Positions 16,395-19,506 of a stretch of DNA of 19,506 bases are shown piece after piece. The stretch lies in contig JBNAWB010000049.1 of the NCBI GenBank assembly GCA_049699975.1, positions 1 through 19,506 on the forward strand, written 5' to 3'. The translations under genes and the position numbers were made by a program. This DNA comes from CAZAGD01 sp049699975. Its GTDB lineage: Bacteria; Desulfobacterota; SM23-61. How positions within the stretch are numbered: the first letter of the stretch is position 1; every line of letters begins with the position of its first letter. The notes under the pieces were generated by a model, which saw only the letters and a list, made by a program, of their open reading frames with translations, was not told the origin of the DNA and searched no databases.

Positions 16395-16420
16395 TATAAC
16401 AGATATCTTATGGGAAACAA
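16393..16420 (-). promoter_or_regulatory. Sigma70-type promoter for the GH57-galT-glgA operon
   Basis: Read on the minus strand, a perfect TATAAT (16393-16398) lies 16 nt downstream of TTGTTT (16415-16420, four of six matches to TTGACA). Transcription would begin near 16386, giving a leader of about 38 nt before the GH57 start with its AAGGA site. Position, orientation and match make this the best promoter in the window. Confidence 0.65.
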
Positions 16421-16492
16421 GCGCTTCTTGAAAAAATAAAAAAGCTTTATTGTAAGCCATCACTGAAATAGTCTCGGCGGTGGATTATATGG

Positions 16493-16522
16493 GACGCAGA
16501 TTAACGCAGATGGACGCAAATA
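16493..16522. repeat. Three tandem 10-bp units (GACGCAGATT type)
   Basis: Units are GACGCAGATT (16493-16502), AACGCAGATG (16503-16512) and GACGCAAATA (16513-16522). The core ACGCAGAT is exact in the first two and changed at one base in the third (ACGCAAAT). The period is 10 bp. Similar 'ACGCAGATTAACGCAGAT' strings are, from memory, scattered through intergenic DNA of many environmental bacteria; no function is known to me. Confidence 0.75.
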
Positions 16523-16568
16523 ATAATCAAGAATTCAAATATTAAATTATATACCAATTTCATCAAAT

Positions 16569-16610
16569 CTCTGTGTCCTCTTAAACCTCTGTAGCAGATT
16601 TTTTTAAATT
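16569..16610. repeat. CTCTGTG element, copy A
   Basis: Begins CTCTGTGTCCTC, contains a second CTCTGT before GCAGA, and ends in a T-rich/AAATT linker. It is the first of five related degenerate copies. Its start is 49 bp before that of copy B. Confidence 0.6.
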
Positions 16611-16617
16611 AAAATTT

Positions 16618-16650
16618 CTCTGCGCATTTTGCGTGCTTCGCGGTGAGTAA
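16618..16650. repeat. CTCTGCG element, copy B
   Basis: CTCTGCGCATTTTGCGTGC followed by TTCGCGGTGAG. This is the C-rich subtype, in which TGTG positions are replaced by TGCG; copy E is the other member. It is followed by the palindromic element rather than directly by copy C. Confidence 0.6.
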
Positions 16651-16668
16651 TAACCCCACCTTACCTCC

Positions 16669-16686
16669 CCTTTCCTTAAGGGAAGG
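16669..16686. repeat. Palindromic element inserted between repeat copies
   Basis: CCTTTCCTT followed directly by AAGGGAAGG is an 18-bp inverted repeat with one mismatch, which would be a G-U pair in RNA. It lies in a pyrimidine-rich stretch (CCCCACCTTACCTCCCC) followed by a purine-rich one. It occupies the place where one repeat period of the CTCTGTG array would otherwise fall. A full hairpin would need some central bases unpaired. A terminator role is doubtful because no immediate T-run follows on either strand. Confidence 0.5.
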
Positions 16687-16712
16687 AAAAGAAAAAATTA
16701 AAAATTTTTTTC

Positions 16713-16760
16713 CTCTTTGTGGTCTTTGAATCCTCTGTGGCAAAATCTATTTTAAAATTT
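16713..16760. repeat. CTCTGTG element, copy C
   Basis: CTCTTTGTGGTCTTTGAAT followed by CCTCTGTGGCAAAA and a TTTTAAAATT linker. It is T-rich subtype, like copies A and D. It starts 95 bp after copy B, about two 48-bp periods. Confidence 0.6.
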
Positions 16761-16761
16761 T

Positions 16762-16800
16762 CTCTGTGCACTCCGTGCTCTCTATGGCTAAATATATTTT
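16762..16800. repeat. CTCTGTG element, copy D
   Basis: CTCTGTGCACTCCGTGCTC followed by TCTATGGCTAAAT and an ATTTTAAATT linker. It starts 49 bp after copy C, the same spacing as between A and B. Confidence 0.6.
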
Positions 16801-16806
16801 AAATTC

Positions 16807-16836
16807 CTCTGCGCTCTTGGCGCACTCTACGGTTAA
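16807..16836. repeat. CTCTGCG element, copy E
   Basis: CTCTGCGCTCTTGGCGCAC followed by TCTACGGTTAA. It is C-rich subtype like copy B, 45 bp after copy D, and closes the array. The final TTAA lies next to the stop codon of the possible minus-strand gene remnant. Confidence 0.6.
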
Positions 16837-16839
16837 TAC

Positions 16840-16944
16840 TTATAGAGAAGCTTGTCCAATGCGGCCAGGGTCAAGCCCTTGCCCTACTGCGGCCTTGATG
16901 GCTTTTAAATCTGCTAAGAAGTCTTCAGTTGCGTAAAAAAACAA
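16840..16944 (-). pseudogene. Possible gene remnant or small ORF of unknown function
   Basis: A minus-strand frame from a TTG at 16944 to a TAA at 16840 gives 34 residues, beginning MFFYATEDFLADLKAIK and continuing AAVGQGLDPGRIGQASL. The frame is preceded by stop codons about 20-30 bases upstream. The composition looks like a real soluble protein end, with an amphipathic helix and a DPGR turn, in a region whose other frames are not coding-like. There is no Shine-Dalgarno site before the TTG. I do not recognise a family. It could be the C-terminal scrap of a decayed gene, a small protein, or chance. Confidence 0.25.
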
Positions 16945-16992
16945 GGTTGTGTTATTTATTATTTACTACTCAGCATATGAAAAATGAAATTT

Positions 16993-16998
16993 AAGGAG
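16993..16998 (+). promoter_or_regulatory. Ribosome binding site of trxB
   Basis: AAGGAG lies 8 nt before the trxB ATG and fixes that start. Just upstream, an ATG at 16977 opens a five-codon frame (MKNEI) whose TAA (16992-16994) overlaps this site. A leader-peptide role is possible but the frame is short enough to be chance. Confidence 0.7.
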
Positions 16999-17006
16999 CA
17001 AAAGAG

Positions 17007-17924
17007 ATGTCTGTAAATGATCTTATTATCATAGGAGGGGGGCCGGCTGGCCTGACAGCCGGCTTGTACGCAGCACGCGCGCGCTTGAAGACTCTACTCG
17101 TAGAAAAAATGTTCTTAGGCGGGCAAGCCGCCAGTACTTATCTGATTGAGAACTATCCGGGCTTTCCGGAAGGGATTTTAGGCCCAGATCTTACCCAGGC
17201 TATGGAGAAGCAGGCCAAACGTTTTGGGTTAGAAGTAATTAATGGAGAAGTGAAGTATATTAACCCGCAGCAGAAATTTTGGAAGATAGGGACGGATGAA
17301 CAAAACTTCCTCACGAAAACCATTATTGTGGCTTCCGGAGTTGAACCCGTTAAATTGGGCATTCCCGGAGAAGAAGAGTTACGGGGCAAAGGAGTTTCTT
17401 ATTGTGCTACTTGTGATGGGCCCTTCTTTAAAGATCAAGAGGTTGGGGTCATTGGCGGAGGAGATTCAGCCGTAGACGAAGCTATTTATTTAACCCGCTT
17501 CGCCCGAAAAGTTTATATCATCCATCGGCGCGATAGTTTAAGAGCGGCTAAAATTTTACAGGAAAGGGCCCTACAAAATGAAAAAATTACAATTCTCTGG
17601 GACACGGTAGCAACAAAAATTTTAGGGCAAGAAGGTGTTGAAGGGTTGGAGCTTAAAAACGTCAAAACCCAGGAAACTAAACTCCTGCCTGTTAAGGGAG
17701 TTTTTTTCTACGTAGGATTGAGGCCCATGACCAGTTTCCTCAAAGATTTAATAAGCCTCGATGAAAGAGGCTATATCCTCACTGATGAAAATATGGCTAC
17801 TTCTGCTCCAGGAATATTTGCTGCCGGAGATGTGCGCCAAAAACTTTTGCGCCAAGTAGCTACCGCAGTAGGCGATGGCGCAACGGCGGCTTTTGCCGTA
17901 GAACGTTACTTGGAAAGGTTGTGA
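17007..17924 (+). CDS. trxB: Thioredoxin reductase (NADPH, flavoprotein)
   Basis: FAD-dependent disulfide reductase that passes electrons from NADPH to thioredoxin in the cytoplasm. At 305 residues it has the length of the low-molecular-weight class. The N-terminal FAD-binding IIIGGGPAGLTAGLYAAR (7-24), redox-active CATC (Cys133 and Cys136 in SYCATCDGPF), NADPH-binding GVIGGGDSAVDEA (147-159) and the HRRDSLRA stretch, typical of NADPH preference, are all present. The second FAD motif GIFAAGDVR is near the end. The start is fixed by AAGGAG 8 nt upstream. It is first of three plus-strand genes, 46 nt ahead of surE. No thioredoxin gene is in the window, so the partner is assumed. Confidence 0.96.
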   Translation: MSVNDLIIIGGGPAGLTAGLYAARARLKTLLVEKMFLGGQAASTYLIENYPGFPEGILGPDLTQAMEKQAKRFGLEVINGEVKYINPQQKFWKIGTDEQNFLTKTIIVASGVEPVKLGIPGEEELRGKGVSYCATCDGPFFKDQEVGVIGGGDSAVDEAIYLTRFARKVYIIHRRDSLRAAKILQERALQNEKITILWDTVATKILGQEGVEGLELKNVKTQETKLLPVKGVFFYVGLRPMTSFLKDLISLDERGYILTDENMATSAPGIFAAGDVRQKLLRQVATAVGDGATAAFAVERYLERL

Positions 17925-17961
17925 AAAAGATCAAAGCTTAACGTCGGTAAATTTAATTAGC

Positions 17962-17966
17962 GGAGG
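17962..17966 (+). promoter_or_regulatory. Ribosome binding site deciding the TTG start of surE
   Basis: GGAGG lies four bases before TTG at 17971. It supports initiation at a non-ATG codon where the conserved SurE N-terminus begins. Confidence 0.7.
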
Positions 17967-17970
17967 GAAA

Positions 17971-18720
17971 TTGCCCAGAATTTTAGTTACTAATGATGAT
18001 GGAATTCTTTCCCCGGGTTTATTATCTTTGGCTAAGGCCTTAGAGAAAGTAGCCGAAGTATGGGTAGTGGCTCCAGATAGGGAACAAAGTGCCTGTAGCC
18101 ATTCTTTAACTATGAATCGGCCCTTGCGCCAAAAAAAGATGGCTAAATTGGGGGCCCGGTATTTTGCCATTAACGGCACCCCCACCGATTGTGTGCTCTT
18201 AGGAGTAAGTAAAATAATGCCCGCCAAGCCTAACTTAATTGCTTCCGGAATTAACATTGGCGAAAATTTAGGAGAAGATATAACTTATTCGGGGACTGTC
18301 TCGGCGGCTATTGAAGGCACAATCTTGGGTATTCCTTCTTTTGCTATTTCTTTGGTCTCCCGCAAACCGGAAGGTTTCTCATGGGCAGCTGATTTTGCTG
18401 CTCGTTTAGCAAGGAATATTCTGGAAAAAGGATTGCCGCCCAATACTTTTTTGAACGTTAATGTACCCCATCAGCAAAAGAAACCTGAAGCTTACAAAAT
18501 CACCCGCTTAGGAAAAAGGATTTACGGAGAATCTGTCCAGGAAAGAAAAGACTCAGCCGGCCGAAAATATTATCTCATAGGCGGAAATACGCCCAGTTAT
18601 GCCCCGACGGAAAATTCAGATTTCCAGGCTATCTCCCAAAACTACATCTCTATTACTCCTTTACATCTTGATTGGACGAATTATGCTGCCCTGCGCAGCT
18701 TAGCTAAGCGGAAGATTTAA
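17971..18720 (+). CDS. surE: 5'/3'-nucleotidase SurE
   Basis: Metal-dependent phosphatase acting on nucleoside monophosphates (some relatives also on exopolyphosphate), associated with stationary-phase survival. The 249 residues begin with the hallmark PRILVTNDDGILSPG, with metal ligands Asp9 and Asp10. Ser40 (REQSACSHS) and Asn95 (SGINIGENLGEDITYSGTV) complete the expected metal site. The start codon is TTG at 17971, supported by GGAGG at 17962-17966 four bases before it and by the family N-terminus; no upstream ATG fits. It precedes pcm by 18 nt, an old and widespread pairing. Confidence 0.96.
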   Translation: MPRILVTNDDGILSPGLLSLAKALEKVAEVWVVAPDREQSACSHSLTMNRPLRQKKMAKLGARYFAINGTPTDCVLLGVSKIMPAKPNLIASGINIGENLGEDITYSGTVSAAIEGTILGIPSFAISLVSRKPEGFSWAADFAARLARNILEKGLPPNTFLNVNVPHQQKKPEAYKITRLGKRIYGESVQERKDSAGRKYYLIGGNTPSYAPTENSDFQAISQNYISITPLHLDWTNYAALRSLAKRKI

Positions 18721-18738
18721 ATATTAGCCAACGAGGTT

Positions 18739-19416
18739 ATGCCTATCTTGACTAATAAAAAATCGAGGTTTCCTGATTTTTTGTCTTTTCGTTTACGCAT
18801 GATTGAAGAACAAGTTAAAGGACGTGGAATAAACGATCCCCGGGTTATATCAGCCATGGCCGAAGTGCCCCGCCATCTATTTGTCCCCGATTCTTTGCAA
18901 AGTCAAGCATATAGGGACACAGCTCTGCCTATAGGTGAGGGGCAGACCATTTCTCAACCCTATATGGTGGCTTTGATGAGTGCAGCCTTAGAGCTCAAAG
19001 GAAAAGAAAAGGTTTTAGAGATAGGCACGGGGTCTGGCTACCAAACAGCCATCTTATCTAAATTAGCGGAACGCGTATATTCCGTGGAAAGGATTCGTTC
19101 CCTTTTAGAAAGGGCGAGAAAAATCCTGGAACAACTCCAATGCTATAATGTGCTCACCCGCCTTTTTGATGGTTCCCTTGGTTGGAAAGAGGAAGCTCCT
19201 TTCGATGCCATCTTAGTAACGGCCGCTACTGACTCTCCTCCTCCGCCTTTGTTGCAGCAATTAAAGGAAGGGGGGATAATGGTTATTCCCATAGGCTCGG
19301 CCCAGAATCAGAAACTCATCCGCCTCCGCCGTCGCCTAAAAAGTTTCATCCAGGAAGACTTAGGCGAATGCCAATTTGTGGCTATGATCGGCCGACACGG
19401 TTTGACCAAATTTTAA
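18739..19416 (+). CDS. pcm: Protein-L-isoaspartate O-methyltransferase
   Basis: Methylates L-isoaspartyl residues in damaged proteins using SAM, starting their repair. The 225 residues contain the family-specific QTISQPYMVALM (69-80) and the SAM-binding motif VLEIGTGSGYQTAIL (92-106), followed by the VYSVERI acidic-loop region. The ATG at 18739 has only GAGG two to three bases before it, which is close. Met21 at 18799 (MIEEQVKGRGI) matches where many relatives begin and is a reasonable alternative start. It lies 18 nt after surE. The 3' end overlaps the convergent amidohydrolase gene by 35 bp. Confidence 0.95.
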   Translation: MPILTNKKSRFPDFLSFRLRMIEEQVKGRGINDPRVISAMAEVPRHLFVPDSLQSQAYRDTALPIGEGQTISQPYMVALMSAALELKGKEKVLEIGTGSGYQTAILSKLAERVYSVERIRSLLERARKILEQLQCYNVLTRLFDGSLGWKEEAPFDAILVTAATDSPPPPLLQQLKEGGIMVIPIGSAQNQKLIRLRRRLKSFIQEDLGECQFVAMIGRHGLTKF

Positions 19417-19506
19417 CCTCTTTCCTTATCTTTTCTTCATCCAGGGTGAGGATTTGGCGGTCTTGCATAACTATTTGGCCGTTGATGATCACATGGCGGA
19501 CATCAG
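19382..19506 (-). CDS. Amidohydrolase, C-terminal end (deaminase/chlorohydrolase-like; partial)
   Basis: Forty in-frame residues at the window edge, starting from base 19504 on the minus strand: DVRHVIINGQIVMQDRQILT followed by LDEEKIRKEVKIW and a stop at 19382-19384. The pattern V-x-x-V-x-(I/V)-N-G-x-x-V-x-x-(D/G) is the usual C-terminal beta-sandwich strand of ATZ/TRZ-type amidohydrolases such as 5-methylthioadenosine/S-adenosylhomocysteine deaminase. The catalytic barrel lies outside the window, so the substrate cannot be assigned. The gene converges on pcm and overlaps it by 35 bp. Confidence 0.8.
   Translation of the reverse strand, partial: DVRHVIINGQIVMQDRQILTLDEEKIRKEVKIWSNRVGRS

Larger units (their letters stand above)
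16421..16992. other. Repeat-rich divergent intergenic region
   Basis: More than 550 bases without a convincing full-length gene between the minus-strand GH57 operon and plus-strand trxB. From left to right it holds the operon promoter edge, a 10-bp-period tandem, five degenerate CTCTGTG-type elements separated by AT-rich linkers, a near-perfect palindrome between copies two and three, a possible minus-strand gene remnant, and an AT-rich leader before trxB. A TATTAT at 16957-16962 could be a -10 box for trxB, but no good -35 pairs with it. No tRNA or recognised riboswitch is seen. Confidence 0.8.

Noticed and set aside
16569..16836. Repeat array as a CRISPR
   Set aside because: Copies are degenerate, differ in length, and are separated by similar AT-rich linkers rather than unique spacers. 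No cas gene is nearby.
16861..16896. Hairpin AGGGTCAAG/CTTGCCCT with flanking GCGGCC copies as a terminator or RNA
   Set aside because: The stem has a bulge and almost no loop, no T-run follows, and the stretch falls inside the protein-like minus-strand frame, which explains it at least as well.
16977..16994. Five-codon leader peptide before trxB
   Set aside because: Too short to distinguish from chance and not followed by an attenuator-like structure; noted only with the trxB ribosome site.

Overview
The window reads as ordinary chromosome from a free-living bacterium with no sequenced relative I can name. GC is moderate (roughly mid-40s percent by eye), Shine-Dalgarno sites are clear, and genes are tightly packed into operons. 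The gene set is a tripartite TRAP transporter, a priA-def-fmt-rsmB-rpe cluster, GH57/galT/glgA glucan genes, trxB and surE-pcm. This fits an uncultured Gram-negative-type anaerobe, perhaps Desulfobacterota or a neighbouring candidate phylum. That placement is inference from gene content and is weak.

Layout. Bases 1-2451 (+) hold the end of a TRAP transporter operon: substrate-binding protein (partial), small permease DctQ and large permease DctM. Bases 2453-16348 (-) hold ten co-directional genes with very short or negative spacing. In transcription order they are a GH57 glycosidase, galT, glgA, a soluble GAF-domain histidine kinase, priA, def, fmt, rsmB, rpe and a kynurenine-formamidase-like cyclase. 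A near-consensus sigma70-type promoter lies just upstream of the GH57 gene. Bases 16349-17006 are a divergent intergenic region with degenerate interspersed repeats: a 10-bp-period tandem, five copies of a CTCTGTG-type element, a palindromic element, and what may be a gene remnant. Bases 17007-19416 (+) hold trxB, surE and pcm. Bases 19382-19506 (-) are the C-terminal end of an amidohydrolase convergent with pcm.

How the genes fit together. The GH57 enzyme, GlgA and GalT point to storage glucan and galactose/UDP-sugar metabolism. Def and Fmt are the paired N-formyl-methionine enzymes, RsmB modifies 16S rRNA, PriA restarts replication and Rpe serves the pentose phosphate pathway. SurE and Pcm are a common pair associated with stationary-phase survival and protein repair, here behind thioredoxin reductase. 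The kinase sits 3 nt behind glgA and has no response regulator in the window.

I found no tRNA, rRNA, CRISPR array, prophage or intact insertion sequence. No clearly new system is visible. The most unusual parts are the repeat-rich intergenic region and the placement of the orphan sensor kinase.
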